In this document: one piece after another, positions 49,319 to 61,028 of the stretch | Layout: each line of letters begins with the position of its first letter | Numbering within the stretch: the first letter of the stretch is position 1 | Assembly: GCA_964019155.1 (NCBI GenBank) | Contig: OZ025240.1 | Span: forward strand, 94,294,698 to 94,358,697 | Source: Osedax fenrisi | Lineage: Eukaryota; Annelida; Polychaeta; Sabellida; Siboglinidae | Reading direction: 5' to 3' | DNA length: 64,000 nt | The notes under the pieces: generated by a model | What the model was told of the DNA's origin: nothing | Seen by the model: only the letters and a program-made list of their open reading frames with translations | Database searches by the model: none | Translations under genes and position numbers: made by a program

Positions 49319-51031
49319 ATTATACTCGGTTTGAATAATTAAAATTTAAATATTGCTTAACTAATGTTTAACTAATAGAGTTGTTGCATATGTAAGTTAT
49401 GCTAACCACAAACTATGATATTATAATAATAAACCTGGATTATAACAATGGATAATAATCATAGATTTAGAGTACCATGGTACCAAAGATTTTCCGAAGG
49501 AAAGATATAACACTTACGCGAAATCGTGTAATTCGAATTTGTATACAAAATACCCTGGTGCCACCTATATCGGGTTACTTTTAGGAACTATGCGTTGTTT
49601 ATAATGTAAATTCGTATTTAACTATACACTTTTAAAATGTTAAATAATATGCTTTAAATAAATATTTATATGATGAAAAATAAGTGTTCATTACTAATAT
49701 ATAACAAACAAATATGATATGTATGTTTTAAATTCTATAAGTATATATTTAGTGAGTAAAAGCTAATTTATATTGCATGTAATTTAATAGAGCAATTAAA
49801 ACATTGTTGTATGCAAACAGACCCGAACCTAAATCTATTTCAGTGATTTCGATACTACTGCTAGCAGCGGTTGGGGCTATTACTAAATTACGTTGCATGC
49901 ATAGGAAGTGTTATATCTTTGCTTCGCAAAATCTTTTATGGTACTCTATATCTATGATAATAATGGACGACCTACTTCAATATTCACGGTTGTGTATAAT
50001 GACACTAGGGAATTTAAAAGTACAAATGCCAATTATCACAATTTAAATGCCAACGCAGTCATCGATATAAAGATAGTATACAAAATTATAGAAAATACTT
50101 TATTTAAATCTATGATCGGCGATTGATGCTGCGATCTATGATCGCAGCAAATCACTCTATAGTTAGTACATGTTTTATTGTTAATAACATTAATTTTTTC
50201 AAATTTATTGAAATTAATTAAATATAATATATATTTGATAATATATCCGTCTATTTATATTAACTCCATAGATTTATAGTTTATAAATCTATGATTAACT
50301 ATACAGTGATTAGTATATCGTAAACATATATATGGTAGATTCTCATATAATTATAATAGTATAGATCCATGGCCTCCTTTAGCTTCAAGCTAAAGGAGCT
50401 AAAGGAGGTCATGATAGATCCCGCTCAACTATATAATATATAGTATATATGGTAAAATCCGGGTAAAACCATTGACTTGTATTGGGTCAATGCAAGTCAA
50501 TGGGTAAAACTAATAGTTATTCGTACAAATATTTTATCCAAGTTGTGTAGTTCATATCAATCCGGATATCAATATTTATTTATTATTATCTTTGATAATT
50601 CAAAATTATGTGCATTTAAGTTTTTATAAATATCATAAGTGATTTATTATGGTAACACGATTCACATTTCAATAATATGGCATGATACTTAGTTTAAATT
50701 TATAGTTTGCATCAATAATATAATTAATTAAAATATTACCTAGTTTATAATTAATTATTTGTTTCAATTCAGTGAAATTTGTGTAAAAAATATTTATAAA
50801 AATTTGAATATATTGAATTATAACAGATTTAAAATATATACTAAATATGATATTGAATATGATTCATCTATTGAATACTTAAACATCATCACTTGTACTG
50901 AGAAATATACAATATAAAATGATGCATGGTTTGTAACATATACATATATTTAATTTTATAATAATTAAAAATTATTTTTAAAATTATTTTCAAAATATTA
51001 ATAAATATTATATTTATAATTATTATAATAA
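49319..51031. other. intergenic; weak ORF and a hairpin
   Basis: AT-rich. Two overlapping plus-strand frames at 49804-50126 (LLLAAVGAITKLRCMHRK; IYDNNGRPTSIFTVVYNDTR) are not recognised and are offset by one base, as if from a frameshifted relic. A hairpin at 50369-50411 has CTCCTTTAGCTTCAAGCTAAAGGAG followed by another copy of CTAAAGGAGG. Otherwise nothing seen. Confidence 0.35.
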
Positions 51032-51192
51032 TAGGTGTTTCACGCCAACTCGAACGCAATTATTAACTCTAATTATTATGTCACATATGTTATGTGTGAA
51101 ACCCCTTTTACGGAGATTTAAATATTATAGTTAAACTTTAACCTCTATTTATTAGAGTTAATAATTGCGTTCGAGTTGGTGTGAAACCCCTT
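51032..51192. mobile_element. foldback MITE with 40-base inverted ends
   Basis: Left AGGTGTTTCACGCCAACTCG followed by AACGCAATTATTAACTCTAA; right is the complement, ending TCGAGTTGGTGTGAAACCCC. A third, half-length copy of the right end is at 51264-51310. No ORF. Confidence 0.82.
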
Positions 51193-51767
51193 TAAAAGGT
51201 TTATAGATAAGCATTTATTTATTTTAAATATTAGATCAATCTAATAAATTTAAACTCTTACCTCTAATTATTAAAGTTAATAATTGCGTTCGAGTTTGTG
51301 TGAAACCCCTATAAATATAATATTTATAAAATAGTATATTTAATTTATATAATTTATATTTAATATATTTTGTTTTTGGTTTCAATTTTAAATTATAATT
51401 AATTAAATTAATATACTACTTAATTGGATCAGTCAAAAACCCGATAGCACAACAATTGAAATGGACGAACTAATTTTATTGTGTAATCATCTTGTCAATT
51501 TATTTACACAGATGCAGGAATGATGGTTTTTTTTAGTTTTTTTCGTAAAAACCAAAACCAAATAGGTTTTTACTGATTTTAATGTTTTTTTATCATCTTA
51601 TATGGTTTTTATCGGTTTTTCCGATAAAAACAAGTAATAATTATAATTCTTTCATAACAAGAAACTAACTAAATTGTATTATTTTTAGTATAAGTTTCAA
51701 ATATATTGACATAATGGAAGAGTTGGAATCGTACTCTATTATTTTTGATTGGTATTAGTGTTAAGAG

Positions 51768-51779
<12 letters not shown>

Positions 51780-51815
<36 letters not shown>

Positions 51816-53515
51816 CTCAGAAGGGTGTTATTGAAAAATCAATTAAGCAAATATATTTGAGCTTATGACCTCTAAAACGGAGGTAAAACGGAGGTAAACG
51901 GTATAAAAATATCTATAATAATTAAACAAAATAAAAATTGATAAAATATGTAAATAGAATTTTGTGATAAAAACAGTTAAAAGTAGAGAATAAGATAATA
52001 AACTAAAGATACAATATAAAATGCTAAGTAAAATAATAAAACGCTTTAAAAACAGTTGAAGAATTTCGATAAAATTCTTCCCGAACCTTCTATTGATTCT
52101 TTAATACTGGCAGTCTTCAATATTTTCCAGGTATTTGTAGGAAAATTCATCTCTGTCTTGAGAATTTGGTTTCCAGAGTACCAAGAGCCCAAAGAACCAA
52201 CACAGAAGGGAATTACATATCCGAGGTGGCGATACTTTTCTATCTTCCTATTAGCGGCAGATTCCATATTTGTAATCGAGTCGTAGGGAATTGTGATGTC
52301 GACAAAATAACATGAGTTGTTATATTTGATAACAAGATCCGGTTTTAAGTTATCTAGTGAGATGTAGCTAGTATCGTACTCAATATCGCATTCATCTAGG
52401 AACTTAGTTAGTACTCCAAGGACAGCATCATGTCTTTCTGTCATCATTTTTAGTGATGCAGTACACATATTCAATATGTGCATCGTCGTTTCATCCTTGG
52501 AGTAGCATTGCCTAAATTTTTTATCTGTTGAGCCTGGAAAAGCTTTTACTGGAAGAGTCTGAGTTCTAGCCATGTGCCAATAGTTCCAGGATTTGAAAGA
52601 TAGTGTCGATTCTTGTGATATTAGCTTAGTGATTACCTTAGAATTTGCATCCTGGGATAAACACTCAGCTACACTGCCTTGTAACGGAAGTTCCATGAAT
52701 TTTCTACTCCATTGCTTTCTCAGCGCAAGTCGCATGCTTTTTACAACCTTAGCAGGAGTGGAGCAGATATCATCGATGGCTATGATTATGTTCCCATCGG
52801 ATATATCAATGCGAGCTCCAAGGTGTGTTGCTGCATGTCGAGTGCGCGTCCAAAGATTAGCACCTTTGCTATAAAATCTATAACCATATAACCCATGCGT
52901 TTGGCTACCGGATAGAAATTCAGTGAGTGGTATTTCATGATCATGTCCGATAGCACAATTGAGGGTATTTGATAGTTGGCGATTAGCAATTGAGGATATC
53001 ATATTATCCCTAGAAGATAGTAATTGCGTTGCTTTAGAGATTGTCCAAATATCTACTTCTTGGCTGATTTTACCAATCCCCAGGCCGCCAATATGTCTGT
53101 CAGCATAGAAGAATGGAGTAGCAACATTGTCAGGAGTATTAGTATTGTATCATAGGAACTTCTTTATAGATTTATCCAGATCGTAGATACTTTCCTTCAA
53201 GACTCGTCCAGATGAGAGCTCATGGGATAGAGAGGGGATTAAGTGACTTCTTAAAACTTCTATTTTTTGCCATGGAGTTAGTCCAGAGTCTGAAAGTTGA
53301 TTAAGTTGAGCAGGTATATCAGTAGTAACATTAAACAAGAACTTAGATCCAATTGGTATACCCAAGAATCTTTCAAATTCGCCAATATGAAGAGTTTTAA
53401 TAAATTCTTGACCCAACATAAACTGTCGATCCTCAATAACCCCCTTATTGAAAGAAATGCTAGTGCATTTTCTAGGATTGAACTTGAGGCCGATACTACT
53501 AGAAACTTAGAGTAT
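51780..53515 (-). mobile_element. R2-type LINE, 5'-truncated
   Basis: Carries the RT thumb and a C-terminal restriction-like endonuclease, the layout of site-specific R2/NeSL/CRE-group LINEs. The coding region ends TAA/TAG near 52046, followed by a 3' UTR to about 51835 next to a (TA)n tract. The 5' end is lost near 53515 at another TA tract. Confidence 0.78.
52046..53515 (-). pseudogene. R2-type RT thumb and restriction-like endonuclease
   Basis: Frame begins SSIGLKFNPRKCTSISFNKG, with GEFERFLGIPIGSKFLF. After one TGA (53150-53152, where Trp is likely) it continues FFYADRHIGGLGIGKISQEV. The zinc-knuckle-like FRQCYSKDETTMHILNMC and KPDLVIKYNNSCYFVDITIP are the CCHC and PD-D/E nuclease motifs of R2. 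Ends SKFFNCF. Apart from the TGA the 490 codons are open. Confidence 0.82.
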
Positions 53516-53805
53516 ATTATATATATATATATATATAGTGTACATTGTATACAAATCATATTCATTATTATCGAATATAAATTTACAATATTTAATGACA
53601 AGTTTTAATGACAAGATTGTATTGGTGACTACAAAATATCGTGGATATATGTGTGTATACAAACAATCATGATTGATTAAAATACATTGCATTATATCCT
53701 AAGTAATCACAAGAGATCCATGCTTGCTTACGTGTGTTTATAAACCCCAAGCTACATACTGCACCGTGTAGGAATGGAAAATCATAATGTATAATAATTA
53801 AACTC

Positions 53806-54257
53806 TTGTTTGGAGGGATTATGTCCGGGTGTATTATCATTGGGTGTATTGTCTTAGAGGGTATTCTATTAAGTGATATATTGTTCATACGAATATGTAA
53901 TTGGGGGGGGGGGGTGAATGTATTATTGTCAAGGGGTATTGTTCTAGAACCATATATATATATATATATATATAATTATACATTTTATATTTATATGTGA
54001 ATATAATCGTTATATTTCGTTCTGCTATTATCGGAAATATTTACTTACTGTGGAGCTACGGTGTGATGCGCGAAGAAGACCTGTCATCGCAGCTCAGTGC
54101 GTTTAGAATCTATTTCCACGATATCGATTCAGATAATATTCAGATGAAACTCGATCTTAATCCATTTCGATGTATCGTGGATGAACTTTATTATGTTATC
54201 CGAGAAGATTTATTTGATTTTATCAAAGACGCAGCCATATACGAGTTTCAGGATTAG
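53806..54257 (+). CDS. possible exon, unknown product
   Basis: The part from about 54060 (VMREEDLSSQLSAFRIYFHD, then IDSDNIQMKLDLNPFRCIVD, ending AAIYEFQD TAG at 54255-54257) is less AT-biased than its surroundings, rich in acidic and aromatic residues, and looks protein-like. Possible starts are the ATG at 54063 (63 residues) or an acceptor such as TGTCATCGCAG near 54094. Not recognised; it could be a final exon of a gene further upstream. It is not part of the thioesterase by frame. Confidence 0.3.
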
Positions 54258-55850
54258 CACAAGCTAATCAACTATGGCTGGATCAAAATGCTATTGGTTT
54301 TTTTAACAATCTCTAAATTCGCTTTAAATTCAATATTTACCAATATATGTTTATGAAAGTGGATCCGTGAATTGGGCCAGATTTATTATTACTTTATACT
54401 TTACAATTAATATTGTAATAGTATTATATACTTAAACATTTAACATTAATATTTTGTAATAGCTATATAAATTGAATTAATATTAATATTATAAGAGTAT
54501 AAGTATTATATATACAAATGTGTAAACTTTATCAAAAATTGAGTGTTCTATTTAAATAATGGTTTCAAATTTTTGATAGCATATTTAATAGTGTATTTGA
54601 TCAAATGCATCAAATACAATAACATCTGTGATTAGTCATTCAAATAAAATATAATAGAAATACAAATACAAATATATTTGTACCTATAGGTACACCAAAT
54701 CAGTTAATTTATATAAAATACAAATACGAATTTGAACCTATCCCAAGTGCACACATTTATATTACACCAAACCATAATTATAGCAAACAATTATATATAT
54801 TTATAAATATATATGTGTGAATATTCTCTATATTTATACATTGTGTATGCCTGTATATTGATATGAGTATGTTTATTTATGCATTTATATTATAGAGAAC
54901 TTATGTTTTTCATACTGTTTTGTTTCACATATTTATATTTCACATAAAGAATATGTAATGTATATAAGTTATTATTATAATATGGCTTTTATATATAAAG
55001 AGGTTTCATTAAATCACGTTATATTTCATATGAAATATTTCAAATTTATAATTCCCAAATATTCGCTTACGTTAGAAACGACTCGCCAATCTATAATTCA
55101 ATTTAGTACACGCACAATCAATTCTTTTTATCCGCTCAATCATCGAATACATATAAAAAAGATAATACCTTAATTAATTATATTTGAGTAGTTTAAATAA
55201 ATTAACTAAATATTTTTAATCATACTCTACCAATTATTAATTATAATTATTACGCTATAACATAATGTAATACGACTATTTAACTATAACATTTCTAAAT
55301 AAAATAGTAATCTATTTATAATATAGTCATCAGAATTATCATTTATCACCATTATTATTTATGTTTAAATGTTAATATAATTTTACATCACATCATTATA
55401 TAACACGCATATTTATATATAGATATATGTATGTTGATATGTTTACATAACCTAATAGTATTGTAGTTCTCATGTAGTATATGTAGGTTCATTAAATAGG
55501 TTCATTATGTAGATGTTTTATAAATATTTATATAATATATTTATTTAATTTAGTACTCTATTATACTTTTATAATATATAATTTAATGACTTTTACAATA
55601 TATGTATATTATTTCTAAATTAATTATATATATATATATATATATATGTAAATATTTATAATATATTAAATAAGATAAGATATATAAATTTTATATTTTA
55701 TAAAAAATATACGTATGTAAATATTTTTGAAAGTAATTATATATATATATATTACTGCCTAGATACAAGCCTAGTATCGATGAAGTAATGTGTTATATTC
55801 AGATAAATAGAAAACAGTGGCGTTTCAAACTAGTTCCAAACTATCTCCTA
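54258..55850. other. intergenic, no gene recognised
   Basis: Very AT-rich with short TA tracts. The missing first exon of the thioesterase gene may lie here (it must end in phase 1), but no candidate stands out. Confidence 0.4.
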
Positions 55851-55855
55851 TTTAC

Positions 55856-56112
55856 TTTCACCCCTCCCTCCATCTCCTTCATACATCCCTCACCCTTCCC
55901 TCACACCTCTCCTTCACACCTCCCTCTCCCCTCCCTCACAACTCCCTCTCTCATACCTAACACCTCACTCACCCTTCCCTCACACCTCACTCACCCCTCC
56001 CTCACACCTCACTCACTCACACCTCCCTCACCCCTCCTTTACACCTCCCTCACCCCTCCCTCTCCCCTCTCTCATACATCTCTCACCCCTCCCTCTCTCA
56101 AACCTAACACCT
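55856..56112. repeat. pyrimidine-rich CCCTCCCTCACACCT block
   Basis: About 255 bases of degenerate C/T repeats (CACCCCTCCCTCACACCTC). It lies directly before the acceptor of the first recognised thioesterase exon and acts in effect as a very long polypyrimidine tract. The open frame across it (SLTPPS...) is repeat-driven. Confidence 0.88.
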
Positions 56113-56119
56113 CATACAG

Positions 56120-56251
56120 AAGTAGCATTACCCGATGGAGTGCAGAGATCCGTTGTAGGAGATTACGATGACGTCATCATCAGCGAGGACAGGACATCAT
56201 ACAGTTACATCATCGACGCCTCCTTTCTATCCGGATCATTCTCGAATACTG
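56120..56251 (+). CDS. thioesterase exon (first recognised)
   Basis: VALPDGVQRSVVGDYDDVII, then SEDRTSYSYIIDASFLSGSF and SNT. Acceptor CATACAG, donor GTATTG, phase 1 at both ends. RTSYSYIID is like the first strand of a hotdog domain. Confidence 0.72.
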
Positions 56252-59200
56252 GTATTGTACTATCTGATGTTCCTGATTATCATTGTAATCATCATTAGTA
56301 GTAGTATTATTATTATTATTACATAAATGGAGAAAGCAAACTAATTTATAATTTACATAGGTTATTAGCCTACCTAGGTAATTTGTGAACGTAAAAATTT
56401 TACTTTTAGATTGAAAATAATGTACTGAAATAAATGTTACTTATAATTTAAATTTAATTTCGTTTATTTCGTATATTTCCATTCGCATGCATTCATCACT
56501 ATTGCTACATTACATTAAATGTTATTTAATAATCAAACTAACTTTACTTGTACTCAACCTTATGCAGTCATGGCAACTAGGTAGAATGTCCTAGGTACAT
56601 CAATACATTATTTATTTAAGTGTAGTAATTTCATTTTAATTATATTTATTTAAAAATAATATTATTTTTATTAATTTGATCATTGTTACCGTTCCTTTCA
56701 TTCAGACCATGGTATTACATACACGCAAGGTGGCATACCCATAATCATTATACTATCAGAGTTGTTCTTTTATATTAACTTAATTAGATTAATATACTAA
56801 TAATATACTTATATATATATAATATATGTGAATCTATATACACTCATACATATATTACTAGCCTTAATCATAGCGCATACACAACTAAGCGATATGATAT
56901 CTATTGCTACTATAGGTATATAGCAATTCATGCGTTATCATCAGATGAACCTGCTCAGTGAAATGGCTGTCACTTACACATACAGTACACTGATAAACAT
57001 CATTACATACACTCTCTATATACATGAGAACGATCTCTGTAAGGTGATGAACCGGCCATATTGAAATGGTTGTCATTGGTTTACACATACACGTCATACA
57101 GCTAGAGAGAACTAGAGTAGTAATTAAGGTATCTGACATGCGGAAGAGTCAATCTAATTTGGTCACCGCAAAATGGCGGATTTTACCAATTTGATTTATT
57201 ATTTTAAAGCTAGAATAAAATATAAATACCATTTGAAAGAGGATAAAAAAAGTAATATAAGTTTCATATTTTACTTTTTTGATATAATTAATAATAAAAA
57301 AGTTACGATCAAGATAATATTATATTTTAATATTTGGTTACCGCAAGATAGCTGATTTTTTATTTCCGCTTTCCGCATTGGCTTACGCTGCCAGGCATTG
57401 AGTATTACCACTATATTCTCTCTAGCTCTATGATATACACACACACACACACACACCGTACTTATACCCACATCATTGTATACACACTATGCGCCACCTG
57501 TATGCTAAGAGTGATTTTAAACACGATGTTGATCATGGTTTCGGCTGCTTCATTTGATTTATTTAAATTTGAGTATTAAGAATACCCACAAAAATGTATA
57601 TCTATAGAATCTAGTATGAAGCAGTATGATCTATAAAATAAAATCACTCTTACTGTACGCAGACGAACCTGCCATATTGAAATGGTTGTCATTAGTGGAG
57701 ACTATGTTCACTGCCACCACCGCACACAACGCCTTCATGAACCCTACCGATGTGGACGATCACTACATCCACGGTTTCATCAACACTAACCGAATGGAGT
57801 TAGTCGTCGTATTAATAATAATAGTAATATGTTTTAGAATTCTGAGTAATAGTATTATGAATTTTCTGTTTCGATTATCTTTTTTAAATTATTAATATGC
57901 CTTTCCTTTATTCTCCTAAAAGGCTACACAATAAGCTATATCATCTGTTGTTGTCGCCCATCTAAAGTTAGTGTAATATTCATCGCGTAATGCAATATAT
58001 TAAGGGCAGGCGTGAATTTAGCAATGTTTACATGTAAAAGATAAGGACAAATGGGAATATGATAAAAGCTGTTTTACAAAAGACTAATTACCAAAAATGA
58101 CTACCTTTTTTACTGCGTGTATAATATTCATATATAACGTAATAGCTTTGTTATAGATAATAGCTATGTTATACACAAAGTGATCATCTAAAATTGTAAT
58201 TTGAAAAGTAACAAAATTTATAAAAAATGTATATTCTATAAATAATTTAATATATAATTTACAAAAACATATCATATATGTGATAGTTAATTTACAATTA
58301 TAAAACAATACTATAGTTAATTTATTAAATATCAAAATAATACCTCGCATCTCTTACTACTAGATCTAAGCTCCCCCATTACTATATCGGGACACTTCCA
58401 ATGAGTACATACATCATATAGTTTAATATGATCAGAGATTGTATACCTCAATGCCACCCAATTCCCCATTTGATCATGTGTTCCTCAGGACATATACATA
58501 ATATATCTAATACATCTAATCCATTCGCAAAGCTTATAAATTGATATATTCAAATTCGTTGATTCTCACTTATACGCATACCTCGTGAATATATATCTCT
58601 TAGTTATGTCACAGATGCACGTACTGATACACCTGCATACTATCATACATTCGCAATATCACAAAGTTAACATACACACTCCTCCCCTTAACTATACTAA
58701 CCCCGCCCTCTCCCATAACTATACTAACCCCGCCCCCTCCCGCCCATAAATATACTAACCACACCCCCTCCCTCCCATAACTATACTAACCCCACCCCCT
58801 CCCTCCCATAACTATACTAACCACCCCCCCTCCCATAACTATACTAACCCCGCCCTCCCTCCCATACCAATACTAACCCCCCCCCCCTCCCATAACTATA
58901 CTAACCCCGCCCTCCCTCCCATACCAATACTAACCACACCCCCTCCCTCCCATAACTATGCTAACCACGCCCCCTCCCTCCCATAACTATACTAACCCCG
59001 CCCTACCCCTCCCATAACTATACTAACCCCACCACCTCCCTCCCATAACTATACTAACCCCGCCCCCTCCCATAACTAACCACACCCCCTCCCTCACTCT
59101 AACCCCGCAGTATATTGAACACCCGCAGTCCACCCGGACAACGTCTAATCATAACCTGCAGAGTTGTCAGCATATCTAATAGTTCGTTCATGTTCGATAA

Positions 59201-61028
59201 TACTGTGAAAAGTTACCATGGTAACTATGGTAACAACAATAACAATAACTTCATTATGAAAGGAATTATAGGGTTCGTGAATAGGTAGTTTTTGTTATAG
59301 CGATGTTAGCTGTATTACTGTTATTCGTACTTATATTTCTATTACATTAATATATATATTGTCAGACACACAAGCAGTAGGATACGGGTTCGAGCCTCGT
59401 CCGGACCATTAATTAATTTTATAAAATGGGTCTTAAAATATTATTTAGAAGTGACCTTATATAATTGTGTATAAATAAATGATCGGCTCTCGTTAAAACC
59501 ATTGATGCCTTAAGATGAGAGCGGCTTCGAAGGGACATTAGAGCCATATATGGTTATAAGTTAAAACTTCATATAAGTTCCTGGATGGGATGAAAGGACT
59601 CCACCAAATAAAAATAACAATATATATATATATATATATAATAAAATTTGTCTAAGTCTAATTTTATTATCTATTATCTGACAAATTATGTAAAACCGAG
59701 TAGAATATCATGTATATTTATTATAAAATATCATCATCGCTTAGTTACTTGCTAAAATCTATGATTATTATAATTAAATTATGCATTTCGCTATTGAAAT
59801 CAGGAAAACACTACGAAACTAGTTTTAATAAAATTGCTAAATAATTAGTAAATAATTTCAAAATTTATAAATACTATAATTGAATTAATGTAAGCAAATA
59901 TATGATATATTAGTTTGTTTTTCTTTAGTTCTATCTTATTTAACGATTTTTAATTAAAATATATTTTATAATTTCTCTGAAAATGAGTTATTCATACTTT
60001 TTCAATTTCATAAAACTGTATTATTAAAAATTACATTTCAATATTTTATTTTATTATTAAATAGTGATGATTTATAAAAATTATAATTATTTAAATTTAG
60101 TTATTTATAATAGAATAGAGATTTCTATCATTGTTATTTTTAAAAACTAACATTTATTTTTCATTTGATTATTTAAAATAGATGCATTGAATAGTTTTTG
60201 AAATTGTACGTAATAATCAAATTTGATCAAGTATCATTTTGTTCGTGACTAAGTCTATACGCATTGCTTAGCTATCGTCATATTAGGCATCCCGTCGCAT
60301 CGCTAAGTTACTTAAGGATATGTTCATAGGTACGTGCTGCTTGACATCGAAACAAATAAGAGAATCGCTGTACCCGACAACATAAGACGAGCGTATCGCC
60401 ACCTGTTGGTAGACGCCCGACCTAAATATAGCGTGGACGTGGAGTTAACGCAGCAACATCTACTTAAAACTGTGTCGTTCACGTCCAATCAAATAGACTT
60501 CAATAATCACATCAACAATAAGGTTTAACTATTTACTTACATTTCCGTATTCATTTCCATATTACATTATTAATAGTCGTATGAAGTTATCTTTAAAATT
60601 TACCGTTATACATTTGTGAATTTTATTTATATTTTAATAATATATATTCATTCTATATTTTAACCATATTAATATTTAAAATTAAAAATCTAATACCTAT
60701 TTTCTTTATAATAACATTTTAATATGAAATTCTGCGAATTAAATTTTGTTTAAGATATTGTTTTTTTTTTATTAACTTACATTCATTCACCACGTAGGAA
60801 TACATTATGATTGCATTGAAAAGTGGTGCACAATTGCTAACGACCTACAGAAGTTCTCACGTTATCGGATTCGAAGTGTTCTACGTGTCCGAAGGAAGGC
60901 CCTCCGATAAGATGAAAGTATACGCGACACACAGTAACGGCTGTCTACACTTCCGATTCGCTAATGAATATAAAGACAAAATCGTCGCCCATCTCAAACT
61001 TAAACTCAAAGTTAATAGTAAATTATAA
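56120..61028 (+). CDS. peroxisomal double-hotdog acyl thioesterase, first exon missing
   Basis: Five exons (56120-56251, 57663-57798, 59111-59220, 60317-60522, 60798-61028) join in frame to give 271 residues plus a stop, beginning in phase 1. It resembles the acyl-ACP thioesterase family: an N-terminal hotdog with LKWLSLVETMFTATTAHNAF, the mid-protein YVLLDIETNKRIAVPDNIRR (family: Wvl.D..trrp.ri...i...y) and a second hotdog with FTSNQIDFNNHINNKEYI, whose DxNxHxNNxxY signature is diagnostic. Likely hydrolyses acyl-CoA or acyl-ACP thioesters. The C-terminus is NSKL, i.e. SKL, the PTS1 signal, so peroxisomal matrix is expected. The assignment is strong for the second hotdog; intron positions are inferred. 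Confidence 0.85.
56942..57084 (+). repeat. two degenerate copies of the next exon's start
   Basis: GATGAACCTGCTCAGTGAAA (56944) and GATGAACCGGCCATATTGAA (57045) match the start of exon 57663 (GACGAACCTGCCATATTGAA), followed by a GGTTGTCA-like sequence and TTACACATAC in both copies. They lack the rest of the exon and run into stops, so they are not used as such. Confidence 0.6.
57663..57798 (+). CDS. thioesterase exon: first hotdog helix
   Basis: DEPAILKWLSLVETMFTATT, then AHNAFMNPTDVDDHYIHGFI and NTNRM. The long helix and following strand of a hotdog fold. Acceptor GTACGCAG, donor GTTAGT, phase 2. Confidence 0.8.
58676..59105. repeat. C-rich minisatellite of 28-30 bp units
   Basis: About 14 copies of CCCTCCCATAACTATACTAA followed by CCCCGCC or CCACACC. 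It ends at the CCCCGCAG acceptor of the next thioesterase exon, so part of the last unit is the splice site. Confidence 0.93.
59111..59220 (+). CDS. thioesterase exon: end of first hotdog
   Basis: ILNTRSPPGQRLIITCRVVS, then ISNSSFMFDNTVKSYH. The frame was found by asking for a phase 2 to phase 1 exon linking its neighbours, and only this one reads as beta-strand protein. Donor GTAACT. Confidence 0.68.
59361..59622 (+). mobile_element. tRNA-derived SINE, copy 3
   Basis: GTCAGACACACAAGCAGTAG, then the B box GGTTCGAGCCTCG, the body GATCGGCTCTCGTTAAAACC, and the 3' end CCACCAAATAAAAATAACAA followed by TA repeats. The 5' A-box region is missing. Same family as 555-838, opposite orientation. Lies in the thioesterase intron. 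Confidence 0.8.
60317..60522 (+). CDS. thioesterase exon: linker and second hotdog signature
   Basis: YVHRYVLLDIETNKRIAVPD, NIRRAYRHLLVDARPKYSVD, VELTQQHLLKTVSFTSNQID, FNNHINNK. Acceptor TTACTTAAG, donor GTTTAA, phase 0. A second AG at 60328-60329 is possible but is out of phase with the previous donor. Confidence 0.88.
60798..61028 (+). CDS. thioesterase last exon, ends SKL
   Basis: EYIMIALKSGAQLLTTYRSS, then HVIGFEVFYVSEGRPSDKMK... and LKLKLKVNSKL stop (TAA 61026-61028). Acceptor CACGTAG. It completes the central helix and sheet of the second hotdog and the PTS1 tripeptide. Confidence 0.88.
   Translation, partial: EYIMIALKSGAQLLTTYRSSHVIGFEVFYVSEGRPSDKMKVYATHSNGCLHFRFANEYKDKIVAHLKLKLKVNSKL

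Noticed and set aside
55788..56171. 127-codon proline/serine/threonine-rich protein
   Set aside because: The frame runs through a C/T-rich simple repeat and continues out of frame into a real thioesterase exon.
56885..57139. 84-codon minus-strand frame in the thioesterase intron
   Set aside because: It is the shadow of degenerate exon copies on the plus strand and has no recognisable domain.
58676..59105. Telomere-like or centromeric satellite
   Set aside because: Units of 28-30 bp limited to 430 bp inside an intron; a local minisatellite explains it better.
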